A stretch of DNA of 58,694 nucleotides. It comes from Candidatus Rifleibacteriota bacterium. Its GTDB lineage: Bacteria > Muiribacteriota > Ozemobacteria > Ozemobacterales > Ozemobacteraceae. Under the pieces are notes generated by a model. That model was not told where the DNA came from, ran no database searches, and saw nothing but the letters and a program-made list of their open reading frames with translations. The stretch lies in the NCBI GenBank assembly GCA_024710355.1, contig JANJUX010000049.1, positions 1 to 58,694 of the forward strand. The letters are read 5' to 3'. The translations under genes were made by a program, and so were the position numbers. Below are positions 1 to 8,369 of the stretch, piece after piece. How positions within the stretch are numbered: the stretch's first letter is position 1; each line of letters opens with the position of its first letter.

Positions 1-2064
1 AAAGGCACCGGCTGTCGCGAATGTAACCAGACCGGCACCTATGGCCGGCTGGGGGTTTATGAAACCATGGTAATCACCTCTTCAATGAAAGACGTTATCA
101 TGGAAGGCGGCACGGAAATGGCAATTAAGCGAGTGGCGCGCCTGGAAGGCATGCGCACCCTGCGCGAAAGCGCCCTCGAAATGGCAATACGCGGCGAATC
201 GACGCTTGAAGAAGTTCTGTTCGTGACGCCTTCTGACGACGAAGAAAAGCGCATTCCGCTCCCTGGCCTCACCGGCAGCGGCATGGGAATGCCCGGCTAT
301 ATCCTGCCGGTGCAGATGCAGCCGATGTCAGCAGCCATGCAGACTGACGGCCTCGCCCAGATGCCAGCGCAGCAACCGCAGGCACAACAGCGCCGCCCGC
401 AGATTGATCTGAACGACCCCGTAACCAAAACCATCATAAACAGCCTGCAGAAAGACTTTCTGTTTTTCAGTGACGAAAAGCTGGCTGAAAAGCTGCATCT
501 GCCCGTAATTCAGATCCGTGAGCTGCTGCAGATGAACCACCTTGAGCGCAACAAAGATGGCTTTGCCAGACACTTCGGCAATCAGCTCGAAGAAATCAGC
601 GAAGCCGATATTGCCGACATCATCGGCATGATTACAGACAAACAGGGCGAAATCCCGGCCTTTATCCTCCAGGAAGAAAAACTTGCCCCGGTATGGGCAG
701 GTCTCGCGGTCAGGGCCGCCCTCGAAAAACTGAAAAACAAAATTCAGAAGCCGGAAGAGCTGCCGGAAATGTTCAACGAGCATTTCATCAGTAATGCCGG
801 CCTCGACCAGGTTTACCTCTGGTCTGACCGCAGCCGCTTCAGAATGATCGAACTGGCTCTGCCGGGCAAGTTCAAGCCATGGCAGTTCGGCGAAACCGAA
901 CAGTGGCTCGAAAATCGCAACCTCGGGGCCTGTGCCCGCGAAGCACTTGAATGGCTGATGAGCGAGAAACTCGGCTGCAGCCGCGGCGACCTGCCGCTGA
1001 TGCTCAACCGGCAGATCTGCAAAGAAAATGGTCTTGGGGCCCTTCTCGAAAAATTCGAAGATTCATGTTTCCGCATGGTCAATCAGGTTTTTCCTGACGT
1101 ATTCAAACCCTGGCAATTCGTAGAAGAGGAACAGCTGCTCTGGTTCCAGGAAGACCGCATGCAGATTGCCGGTCAGGCAACCCGCTGGCTGATTGAAGAG
1201 CGTCTTGGCATTCCGGCCGAAGATATTCCGAAGCGCATTTCTATTCGCGAATTTCATATGAACGGTCTCTCAAAGCTGCTCGATCTGTTCAACCAGAACC
1301 TGTCGCAGGTCATAGAAAACGCCTATCCGGGCCGTTTCAAGCCCTGGCAGTTCAACGAGCAGGCCGACATCTGGAAATCTTCAGAAGCTCTCGAAACGGC
1401 GCAGCAGGCGACAATCTGGCTGATCGAAGACCGCCTGCACCTGCCACATGATAAAGCCGCCCAGCATCTGACCCGCAGGCACTTTCTCAACAACGGGCTT
1501 GGCTTCATGCTTGGTGCCCTGTTCAACCACTCGCACTTTCTCGCCCTCGAAAACTCTTTGCCTGAACTGAAAAGCAACGAAGTGTTCCAGAAGGCGCTGT
1601 TCACCTATTCTCAGGAAGTGCGTGAAATCAACGCCAAATGGGAAGCCCTCGCCGAAAAAATCGCCGTAAATCACTTTGGCAAAGCCCGCTTCAAAGTGAC
1701 CCTGCCGAATCTCAAGATTGCGCCAATCGTTCCCGAAAACGAGCGCATCTATATCAATGCCGCCAACCAGATTGAGTATGTGCCGCAGATAGTTATTCCG
1801 AGACTCAACGCCTACGCAGACTTTAGCGACTTCTCGAACTGGGTTCCGTATTGCGACAGGCTCACTTACTGGATTCTTGGCGATGACAGAAGCGCCGGCT
1901 ACGCTGAGCCAACGCATCCAAAAGTAAAACTGGTCTTCATCGATTCGTTGATCTCGGGTCTGCGCTCAAAAGGCCTGCTTGACATGGTTGAAAAGGTGCA
2001 GCAGCTGGTTAACGCTCATACCAGACTGCTTGACCACCGGGCACCGGCCGCCATCAATTCATGA
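1..2064 (+). CDS. GspE/PilB-type secretion ATPase, C-terminal part, with long KPWQF-repeat extension (5' end outside window)
   Basis: The reading frame is open from base 1, so the N-terminus lies outside the window. Codons 5-8 (CREC) and the following TGTYGRLGVYE match the second half of the tetracysteine zinc site of GspE/PilB ATPases, and EGMRTLRESALEMAIRGEST matches their C-terminal end. The family normally stops about there (near codon 75). This protein runs on for about 600 residues. The extension holds three F-K-P-W-Q-F boxes at about codons 291, 368 and 446, spaced 77-78 residues, and a degenerate fourth unit near codon 520. A Gln/Pro/Met-rich linker (about codons 85-135) joins the parts. 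ATPase identity is firm; the role of the repeats is unknown. The stop overlaps the next gene (ATGA). Confidence 0.85.
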   Translation, partial: KGTGCRECNQTGTYGRLGVYETMVITSSMKDVIMEGGTEMAIKRVARLEGMRTLRESALEMAIRGESTLEEVLFVTPSDDEEKRIPLPGLTGSGMGMPGYILPVQMQPMSAAMQTDGLAQMPAQQPQAQQRRPQIDLNDPVTKTIINSLQKDFLFFSDEKLAEKLHLPVIQIRELLQMNHLERNKDGFARHFGNQLEEISEADIADIIGMITDKQGEIPAFILQEEKLAPVWAGLAVRAALEKLKNKIQKPEELPEMFNEHFISNAGLDQVYLWSDRSRFRMIELALPGKFKPWQFGETEQWLENRNLGACAREALEWLMSEKLGCSRGDLPLMLNRQICKENGLGALLEKFEDSCFRMVNQVFPDVFKPWQFVEEEQLLWFQEDRMQIAGQATRWLIEERLGIPAEDIPKRISIREFHMNGLSKLLDLFNQNLSQVIENAYPGRFKPWQFNEQADIWKSSEALETAQQATIWLIEDRLHLPHDKAAQHLTRRHFLNNGLGFMLGALFNHSHFLALENSLPELKSNEVFQKALFTYSQEVREINAKWEALAEKIAVNHFGKARFKVTLPNLKIAPIVPENERIYINAANQIEYVPQIVIPRLNAYADFSDFSNWVPYCDRLTYWILGDDRSAGYAEPTHPKVKLVFIDSLISGLRSKGLLDMVEKVQQLVNAHTRLLDHRAPAAINS

Positions 2065-2843
2065 TCACTGCGGCAATATCGCAGCCAGGAACGATCAGAG
2101 AGCAGAACCAGGACTATCTCCTGATCGACGCCAGACTGCGCCTGGCAATTATTGCCGATGGCAGCGGCCCACGCGGGCTGCAGGCTGCCGAGATTGCCGC
2201 CCGCAGTATCTGGAACAGAATCAACGACATCGCCCCGGTAACCGGCAGCAACGAGGTCGAATATCGCCTGCAAGAGGCAGTAGAACAGGCAAATACCGGT
2301 TCTGACAACGACCTTGGCTTCGGCACAGTCTCAATTGCAGCGGTATGGGTCAATCGTGGCGTTCTGGCCGCTTTTACAAACGGACACTGTGCCGTAGCCT
2401 GCAGCATAAACCAATGGCAGCTCCAGAGAGACACAACTCTGGCAATACCGGTTCAGCCTGGACAGGCTTTTCTTCTTTGCTCTGAGGGCTTTTCGGCACC
2501 AATGGCGGCAAGGCTGATGCATCAGGCCAGCCCGGCTTTACCCGAGGGTCAGATCAGCGCAGAAAATCTGCAGACGGCGCTCGAGGCTTTTGCCGGTGAA
2601 ATTGCCCGGGCCTACGACGGTGACGACCGCAGCGCGATTTTAATCAGCCTTGAAAAGAGCGACTTAACCGCCGGTGAACCCCATGAACTCGAACTGTTCG
2701 AGCATTTCAACAAAGAATACCGGTTTCCGCTCTGGGCACCGCTGCTGGCCGCAGCCGGTTCGGCACTTTCGGGCCTGCTTGCCCTTTTCCGCATGCGCCG
2801 GCACCTGCCAAAACTGCTGGCAATACTGGGCAAAAAAGACTGA
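2061..2843 (+). CDS. PP2C-like phosphatase-family protein with C-terminal membrane segment
   Basis: PP2C (PPM) phosphatases remove phosphate from Ser/Thr using two metal ions. Visible here are REQNQD (residues 13-18), IIADGSG (30-36) and a late DGDDRSAILIS, which correspond to the family's R-x-x-N-x-D, ADGMGG and GDDN-type metal motifs. The middle motifs are altered: the usual GDSR appears as NGHC, and the usual SDG as SEG. Activity may therefore be reduced or lost. A hydrophobic stretch near residues 222-242 followed by RMRR suggests a tail anchor with the catalytic part in the cytoplasm. It overlaps the preceding secretion ATPase by 4 bases, so the two are translationally coupled and probably act together. 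Confidence 0.75.
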   Translation: MITAAISQPGTIREQNQDYLLIDARLRLAIIADGSGPRGLQAAEIAARSIWNRINDIAPVTGSNEVEYRLQEAVEQANTGSDNDLGFGTVSIAAVWVNRGVLAAFTNGHCAVACSINQWQLQRDTTLAIPVQPGQAFLLCSEGFSAPMAARLMHQASPALPEGQISAENLQTALEAFAGEIARAYDGDDRSAILISLEKSDLTAGEPHELELFEHFNKEYRFPLWAPLLAAAGSALSGLLALFRMRRHLPKLLAILGKKD

Positions 2844-2850
2844 CTGAAGA

Positions 2851-3462
2851 CTAAGAGCCGAAATTGTCCTGATAATCCTTGATGGCCGCCCTGACTACCC
2901 TTTCGGCATGTTCGCGACCATAGGGTTTATCGATATGAATATCGACTTCGTGGCCGGGTATAAGCTTGTAAGTGCTGAAATAATGGTAGATGCGATCGAC
3001 GAGAACCGATGGCAGCTCACTGATATCGCTGACATGGGCCCACATGTTGTCGGTTTCGAGAACCGCAATGATTTTGTCATCGGCCTCGCCACGGTCAACC
3101 ATCGGCAAACCACCGACAACACGGGCATTCAGAATTACTTCGGCTCTGGCAATCGGTCGTTCACTGATAACACAGATATCGAGAGGGTCTTCATCGCCCT
3201 TTGATGAGCGGGGCGACAAACCACAGACCTCGGCAGCACAAAAAGTTCTCGGGATAAAGCCATAAAGAGCCGGCGGCTGCGACGAGGTGCGCTGCGGGCG
3301 GTCGACGCGCATATAGCCGGTTTCTTTGTCGATTTCGTATTTGACCAGATCGTAGGGCGTAATTTCAATATAGGCCTGCACGAGAGAGGGCGGCTGTTTG
3401 CCAACTTCAAGGCCGTGCCAGGGGTGCGGGCGCCAGCGATAAAAAGGTTTCGGGAAAGGCAT
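2851..3462 (-). CDS. ppa: Inorganic pyrophosphatase, family I
   Basis: Hydrolyses pyrophosphate to phosphate in the cytoplasm and so pulls biosynthetic reactions forward. The family signature D-x-D-P-x-D is seen as DEDPLDI, and the later KPYGREHA and the Lys/Tyr-rich core also fit family I. Length is 203 aa, slightly over the usual 175 because of an N-terminal PWHGLEVG segment. The start is supported by AGGA eight bases upstream of ATG. It converges on the PP2C-like gene with only 7 bases between stops. No partner gene is evident. Confidence 0.93.
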   Translation of the reverse strand: MPFPKPFYRWRPHPWHGLEVGKQPPSLVQAYIEITPYDLVKYEIDKETGYMRVDRPQRTSSQPPALYGFIPRTFCAAEVCGLSPRSSKGDEDPLDICVISERPIARAEVILNARVVGGLPMVDRGEADDKIIAVLETDNMWAHVSDISELPSVLVDRIYHYFSTYKLIPGHEVDIHIDKPYGREHAERVVRAAIKDYQDNFGS

Positions 3463-3609
3463 CGATTTAATCCTGACTTAAATTTTGCTGCAAAGCAGCA
3501 TACCATATTTTATCGCAACAGTAAAGTCGACTGTTGTTTGCCATAGAGATAATAAAAGCGACGGAAACAGTCGATAGATATAACAGAATATCTTTTCAGG
3601 AGCGGTAAA

Positions 3610-3744
3610 ATGAATACCACCAAAACCCAGTTCAATATCGGTATCGACGGTTCACACAGCGCCGTCGAAACTTTGCGTGCTTCAAACATCTTCGCTGCAA
3701 ACGTTCGCCGTAATGATGGCGCCAGCCTGCTGCGGGGCCGCTGA
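3610..3744 (+). CDS. Small ORF (44 aa) immediately upstream of hisS, unknown function
   Basis: ATG at 3610 is preceded by a good Shine-Dalgarno (AGGAG, 7-base spacing). The stop at 3742-3744 lies 5 bases before the hisS ATG, which itself has no clear Shine-Dalgarno. This arrangement suggests that translation of the small ORF delivers ribosomes to hisS. The peptide (starts MNTTKTQFNIGIDG) is hydrophilic with an Arg-rich end. It has only one His, so it is not a classical histidine attenuator leader. A stretch LRASNIFAANVRRND faintly recalls the N-terminus of flagellar rod/hook proteins, but it is too short to assign. Confidence 0.5.
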   Translation: MNTTKTQFNIGIDGSHSAVETLRASNIFAANVRRNDGASLLRGR

Positions 3745-3749
3745 AGCAG

Positions 3750-5102
3750 ATGGAAATATCGACGAAGCCACCCAGTGGCATGCGCGACTTTCTGCCCGCC
3801 GAGCTGGTCAGAAGACGTCATGTCATCAACACCATTCAACAGACCTACGAAAAATACGGCTTTGTTCCGGTCGAAACCCCTTCGATTGAAAATCTCAGCA
3901 CCCTGCTCGGCAAATACGGTGATGAGGGCGACCAGCTGCTGTTCCGTATTTTGCACCGCCGTGACAAACTGGCCCGGGCACTCGAAAAAAGTGAAGTAGA
4001 AGAAAAAGACCTCGGCGATCTCGGTCTGCGCTATGACCTGACCGTGCCACTGGCGCGGCTTGTAGCCAACAATTCTGATCTGCCGAAGTTTTTCAAACGC
4101 TATCAGATTCAGCCAGTATGGCGGGCTGACCGACCCGGGAAAGGTCGTTTTCGCGAATTTCTACAGTGCGACGTCGATATAACCGGCAGCAAATCGCTGC
4201 TGGCAGAAGCCGAAGTCTGCTCTGCCGTCTGCGAAGTTCTTCTGAAACTAGGTTTCAGCAATTTCGAAATTCACATAAACCATCGTCAGCTGCTGAAAAG
4301 TCTGATAAAGGCTTCCGGCATCAGTATTGAAAACGAAGGAAACGCCTTGGTTGCGGTTGACAAGCTCGACAAAATCGGGGTCGACGGTGTCGCCAAAGAA
4401 CTGAGTCAGCGCGGCATCAGCGAAGAGCAGACCCGCAACCTGCTGACACTTATTCAGCGCCCCTGTGGCCTCGACGAAGCCGGCGAACTGGAACGTCTCA
4501 AAGCCGGGCTGGCTGCAGACAGCGAAGCTCTGGCAGCAATTCAGCAGCTTGCCGAGCTCAGCGCTCTGCTGAAAAGCACTCCGGCTTCCGGCCACTTCAA
4601 CATTGACGCTTCGCTCGCCCGTGGCCTGGGCTATTACACCGGACCGATCTTCGAGATACGCTCACCGGACTTCAGTGGCAGCCTTGGCGGCGGTGGCCGC
4701 TACGACGGCCTGATCGGCATGTTCAAGGGCAGCGAAATCCCGGCAGTCGGCTTTTCGATCGGCTTCGAGCGCCTGGTCCTAGTACTCGAAGAAAAGGGCC
4801 TGTTCGGCCAGCTTGGCTGTGGCCCCGAAGTCATGATCTGCCACTTCGCTGATGTTTCTGACGCGAAGGTTCTCGAAGCGGCCAACTGCCTGCGCGAAGC
4901 CGGCGTTAAAGTCGAAATTTACCCAGAAACCCCGAAACTCGGCAAGCAGATCGCCTATGCCGAAACGGCCGGCGCGGCTTTTGCAGCCATAATCGGCGCA
5001 ACCGAGGCAAAAAACTGCACCCTGTCACTGAAAAACCTGGTGACCGGCGAACAGCAGACCCTGCCCTGGAAAGAAGTCGCCGCCCACATCAAAAAGCCCT
5101 GA
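3750..5102 (+). CDS. hisS: Histidyl-tRNA synthetase
   Basis: Class II aminoacyl-tRNA synthetase that charges tRNA-His in the cytoplasm. The N-terminus has the family's P-x-G-x-R-D motif 1 region (PPSGMRDFLP). Motif 2 appears as RPGKGRFREFLQCD, where most members have RPQKGR. The HisA motif is ARGLGYYTGPIFE, and motif 3 is in AVGFSIGFERL. A C-terminal anticodon-binding domain follows (about residues 350-450). Length of 450 aa is close to the usual 420-450. ATG at 3750 is chosen because the conserved N-terminus begins there. It ends in a strong terminator. Confidence 0.96.
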   Translation: MEISTKPPSGMRDFLPAELVRRRHVINTIQQTYEKYGFVPVETPSIENLSTLLGKYGDEGDQLLFRILHRRDKLARALEKSEVEEKDLGDLGLRYDLTVPLARLVANNSDLPKFFKRYQIQPVWRADRPGKGRFREFLQCDVDITGSKSLLAEAEVCSAVCEVLLKLGFSNFEIHINHRQLLKSLIKASGISIENEGNALVAVDKLDKIGVDGVAKELSQRGISEEQTRNLLTLIQRPCGLDEAGELERLKAGLAADSEALAAIQQLAELSALLKSTPASGHFNIDASLARGLGYYTGPIFEIRSPDFSGSLGGGGRYDGLIGMFKGSEIPAVGFSIGFERLVLVLEEKGLFGQLGCGPEVMICHFADVSDAKVLEAANCLREAGVKVEIYPETPKLGKQIAYAETAGAAFAAIIGATEAKNCTLSLKNLVTGEQQTLPWKEVAAHIKKP

Positions 5103-5117
5103 CCTGATTCAACCAGA

Positions 5118-5166
5118 AACCCGAAAAACATCTGGCAGCAGAGTTTTTCGGGTTTTTTAATTTTTT
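5118..5166 (+). terminator. Rho-independent terminator of hisS
   Basis: A perfect 12-bp stem (AACCCGAAAAAC at 5118-5129, complement at 5143-5154) encloses a 13-base loop. It runs into a T-rich tail. Confidence 0.92.
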
Positions 5167-5179
5167 GTCAGAAAAAGGC

Positions 5180-5207
5180 TAAGGCATCGGGGGCAAACTT
5201 CCGATAG
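5180..5207 (+). promoter_or_regulatory. Sigma28-like promoter for the gene at 5238
   Basis: TAAG (5180-5183), 16 bases, then TCCGATAG (5200-5207). The flagellar sigma28 consensus is TAAA-N15-GCCGATAA. Predicted transcription starts just before the Shine-Dalgarno at 5226. The site lies between the hisS terminator and the gene. Confidence 0.5.
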
Positions 5208-5237
5208 GTATTGAAGAAAAGAAACAGGAGGCAGCAA

Positions 5238-5786
5238 ATGAACGTCGGAAACTACAGTCAGTCGACCATTAATATCTTCAATGCCCGGCAGACCGCCAGA
5301 AATAACGAATCGAAAATAAACCTCGAAGACGAAGACCGCCGCAACCGCGACACCGCTTTTAAACGTGATGATCTCGTAAGTCAGTTCTGGAATATGACCG
5401 ACTCCATGCCCCGCTCCAATCAGGTTGCCTTTGCCGCCTCGATCGTTGCCAACCGCATCATGAAGCAGGGAATCACCGATGAAAACAAGTCTTTCCTGCA
5501 GAATATCAGCAACCGCTTTTCACCAGAAGAAATCGGCAATCTCAAAAAACAGGTTCTCAATCACCCGTCTGTGCAAAACCAGAACAGCGGTGATGTCGAA
5601 AGCTTTCTGCAGGATTTTGACAAATTTCTCGCCAGCCAGGAAGGCGGCAACGGCGCCACGACCCGCAAACAGCAGGTCAGCCCGCGTCTGCGCAACCCTG
5701 ATGAGATTTTCTTTCAGACCACCCTCAAGCACGAGGCCACTACCAGACCAACTATCGACTTATATCGGGTGGCAGCCGCCGTCTGA
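5238..5786 (+). CDS. Unknown 182-aa protein, probably in the flagellar (sigma28) regulon
   Basis: The start at 5238 is fixed by AGGAGG at 5226-5231 with a 6-base spacer; an in-frame ATG at 5211 has no such site. The protein is soluble and charged, without signal peptide or membrane segment. It is mostly predicted-helix-like sequence in the middle (about residues 45-130) and has a low-complexity region near 135-150 (GGNGATTRKQQ). I recognise no family. It is a one-gene unit between terminators, has a sigma28-like promoter and faces the flagellin cluster. A late flagellar or chemotaxis-linked role is an inference from that context only. Confidence 0.75.
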   Translation: MNVGNYSQSTINIFNARQTARNNESKINLEDEDRRNRDTAFKRDDLVSQFWNMTDSMPRSNQVAFAASIVANRIMKQGITDENKSFLQNISNRFSPEEIGNLKKQVLNHPSVQNQNSGDVESFLQDFDKFLASQEGGNGATTRKQQVSPRLRNPDEIFFQTTLKHEATTRPTIDLYRVAAAV

Positions 5787-5820
5787 TACTCTCTCTCCCT
5801 CTAATACGTCTTTGCTCTGT

Positions 5821-5848
5821 ATCGCCGGGTGACCCGGCGATTTTTTTT
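5821..5848 (+). terminator. Rho-independent terminator
   Basis: Stem ATCGCCGGG (5821-5829) / CCCGGCGAT (5833-5841), 3-base loop, then eight T. It ends the gene at 5238 and separates it from the convergent flagellin 1. On the minus strand it lacks a T tract. Confidence 0.9.
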
Positions 5849-5861
5849 ATTTCCGCAGCTT

Positions 5862-8129
5862 TTATCTCAGCAGTGAAAGGATACCCTGAGCATTGCTGTT
5901 GGCCTGCGCGACCATGGCCTGGGCCGACTGCTGCATGACCTGATTGCGGGTGAATTCGATCATTTCGCTGGCGATATCGGCATCTCTGATGATAGATTCT
6001 GAAGAACTGGCGTTAGTGTGCATGTTGCGCAGGTTGTTGATGGCATATTCAAGGCGATTCTGGTAGGCACCGAGCTTGGCACGTTCTGACGAAACCATGT
6101 CGATTGCCTTGTTGAGTCTGCCAAGAGCTCTTTCGGCGCCTTCAACGCTGGTCATGTCGAGGTTGTCGACACCAAGAGCTTTTGCGGTCATTTCTGAGAA
6201 CGACACTTTCATGACTTCGGCCTGGTTGGCACCGATATGATACTGGTTGTCGTTATCCTGAACGTGCATGCGGAAGTTGGTATCGCCGGTTCCGGTTTTG
6301 CTGCCTTCGGTAATGCCGAAGTAGCGCATGAAACTGGCACCGGCAGAGGCGACCGATCCGATTGCGGTCGAAGTCACAGATTTGATACTGACGACGCTCG
6401 ACCAGGCAACTCCTTCTGAAACGTTGTTGCGACCGATGCGGGTTGAAGTGAAAACCATGGCGTTATCGATCTGGTCGACACGCACGGCAACCCCGGCGTT
6501 CTGCAGGTCGGCGTTGAACTGTGCCTGCATTTCGCTGAAACTGATCATATCGGCGACGGTGGCGACACCGGGCTCGGCTGACATGGCATCGGCAAGAACG
6601 ATAATGGTTGAATTGATGCTGTCACCGATTTCGAGAGCAGCGACATCGTTATTGTTGAGATCAGGGCGGAACCGGCTGAAACCCCACACGGTCTTTTCGC
6701 TGTTCCTGCTGCTTTCGACCGAACTGCCGTAAACACCATCTCTGAAACCGAGAACATTTGAAGGATGCGAGAAAGAAATCGTGATGCCATTGCCGACAGT
6801 TGCTGCCACAGAGGCCGGGCGGGCATATTCGAGTCTGATTTCGCCGTCAGAGACAGAGGCACTGAGACCTTTGATGGCAATCGGGCCGCTGGCGGTCGAA
6901 ATCTGCATGTTAAAACTGCGGGCAATGCCTTCGAGAGTGCTGTAACCGCTGGCAACGATCAGATTCATGGTCTGGCCGCCGGCTTCGACGAGAATGCTTT
7001 CGGTTGCCGAAATATACAGGCCCTCTTCGAGACCGCGTGAACCGGCAATCTGAGCAGCCTGTGAATCGAACTGAATATCGATACCGTTCAGCAGGCCAGA
7101 GGCGCGGTCACAGTCGATCTGAGTGGTTCTGACATTTTTTTCGCGATCGGTGAGCGTGACTTCGACAAAGTTGTCTTTGGCGGCTCTGACGGTCGAGAAA
7201 CCGAGCGAGTCGATCAGACCCTGCGGGCCGGCGAAGCTGACGCGACCCTTTTCCCCGATGAAGCCTGAGTTGACTTCGAGATAGCCACCGAGGCCGGTTA
7301 CCAGTGTCTGAGCTGTGGCAACGACGACGGCAGTCGAACTGCTGATACCGAGACCATCTTTACCATCGACCATAACGCTCTGAATCTGCTGCGCCAGATT
7401 GTCGAGGGTGGTATAGCCATCAATATAGACTTCGGCAGTGCGCGAATTGCCGTGCAGGGTCAGTGTCTGGGGTTCTTCGAGCTGAAAAACGCCGTTGGCA
7501 TCGTAGAGCTGCGCGATGCTGAGCAGCATGGTGTCGCCCTGCGCCAGCCGGTTGCTGTCGCGCAGCGTCATGATTTTAGTGCGCTGCAGCTCAGCAGACC
7601 CGCCCGCGAGTAGAGCAAGACTGACCCTGTAATCACCGCCTTCGCTGGCAGCACCGACCACCAGACCGCGCGCCTGCGCTGAACTGGTACTGATCACGGC
7701 ACTCTGGCTGCCATCGAGCAGTTTTTTTGTGTTGAATTCGGTATTGTGGGCAATGCGATTGATATCGTCACGCAGCTGCACGACCTCTTTCTGAATTTCG
7801 AGACGGTCGTTGCTGGTGAGCGTGTCGTTCGCTGACTGAATCGCCAGTTCACGCATGCGGTGCAGAATGCTGTGAGTTTCGTTAAGAGCGCCTTCAGCGG
7901 ACTGAATCATCGAGATTCCGTCCTGGGCGTTCATGGTGGCCCGAGCCAGGCCACGTACCTGCCGTCGAAGTTTTTCGCTTATGGTGAGACCGGCGGCGTC
8001 ATCGGCCGCACGGTTGATTCGCAAGCCAGAACTCAATCTTTCGACTGATTTTTCAAACCGACCCGATACCCCGACCAGTTCACTGTATGCAGCGGTTGCC
8101 GGGATATTATGATTAACTCTGAGTGACAT
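5862..8129 (-). CDS. Flagellin 1 (large, 755 aa)
   Basis: Filament subunit exported by the flagellar type III system. The conserved N-terminal D0/D1 part is about residues 1-155 (ERLSSGLRINRAADDAAGLT, then QRMRELAIQSANDTLT-like sequence), and the C-terminal D1/D0 part is about the last 120 residues. A variable central region of over 400 residues replaces the usual short or absent D2/D3. It differs from its neighbours at both ends: the N-terminus is MSLRVNHNIPATAAYS, and the C-terminus is MVAQANSNAQGILSLLR instead of the MLAQANMVPQ type. GGAGG with a 7-base spacer precedes ATG. It has its own sigma28-like promoter and a double-hairpin leader. Confidence 0.97.
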   Translation of the reverse strand: MSLRVNHNIPATAAYSELVGVSGRFEKSVERLSSGLRINRAADDAAGLTISEKLRRQVRGLARATMNAQDGISMIQSAEGALNETHSILHRMRELAIQSANDTLTSNDRLEIQKEVVQLRDDINRIAHNTEFNTKKLLDGSQSAVISTSSAQARGLVVGAASEGGDYRVSLALLAGGSAELQRTKIMTLRDSNRLAQGDTMLLSIAQLYDANGVFQLEEPQTLTLHGNSRTAEVYIDGYTTLDNLAQQIQSVMVDGKDGLGISSSTAVVVATAQTLVTGLGGYLEVNSGFIGEKGRVSFAGPQGLIDSLGFSTVRAAKDNFVEVTLTDREKNVRTTQIDCDRASGLLNGIDIQFDSQAAQIAGSRGLEEGLYISATESILVEAGGQTMNLIVASGYSTLEGIARSFNMQISTASGPIAIKGLSASVSDGEIRLEYARPASVAATVGNGITISFSHPSNVLGFRDGVYGSSVESSRNSEKTVWGFSRFRPDLNNNDVAALEIGDSINSTIIVLADAMSAEPGVATVADMISFSEMQAQFNADLQNAGVAVRVDQIDNAMVFTSTRIGRNNVSEGVAWSSVVSIKSVTSTAIGSVASAGASFMRYFGITEGSKTGTGDTNFRMHVQDNDNQYHIGANQAEVMKVSFSEMTAKALGVDNLDMTSVEGAERALGRLNKAIDMVSSERAKLGAYQNRLEYAINNLRNMHTNASSSESIIRDADIASEMIEFTRNQVMQQSAQAMVAQANSNAQGILSLLR

Positions 8130-8132
8130 ATT

Positions 8133-8172
8133 GATTCCTCCTTGAATCTGATGTTTCGCGCGTCCCTGCGCG
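8133..8172 (-). promoter_or_regulatory. Double ANGGA-hexaloop leader (probable CsrA site) of flagellin 1
   Basis: Read on the minus strand, hairpin A is CGCGC[AGGGAC]GCGCG (8157-8172). Fifteen or so bases on, hairpin B is GATTC[AAGGAG]GAATC (8133-8148), and its loop is the Shine-Dalgarno. ANGGA in a hexaloop is the known CsrA recognition form. CsrA bound to both would block ribosome entry, as at Bacillus hag. Confidence 0.8.
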
Positions 8173-8270
8173 AGTGGCTCACAAGCACTCCGGAAGATTC
8201 AGTTGTCAGTTAACTACCCGGTAACACACCTCCACAGATTTATACCGCAACATTAGTTACAGCAGCTTAT

Positions 8271-8297
8271 CTTACGGCAGATACGGCAGTTTTTTTA
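8271..8297 (-). promoter_or_regulatory. Sigma28-like promoter of flagellin 1
   Basis: On the minus strand TAAA (8294-8297), exactly 15 bases, then GCCGTAAG (8271-8278), against consensus TAAA-N15-GCCGATAA. It lies directly after the terminator of flagellin 2. It would give a leader of roughly 135 bases that contains both hairpins. Confidence 0.65.
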
Positions 8298-8308
8298 ACG
8301 ATTCTAAA

Positions 8309-8343
8309 GCAAAAAGTCGCCCCGTTTCCGGGGCAACTTTTTT
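8309..8343 (-). terminator. Terminator of flagellin 2
   Basis: On the minus strand, AAGTTGCCCCG and CGGGGCGACTT pair around GAAA, and the hairpin is followed by TTTTT. The stem is flanked by A on one side and T on the other, so it may work in both directions. Confidence 0.88.
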
Positions 8344-8369
8344 AAGCTGCGTTCGAGTTTTGCGACCGC

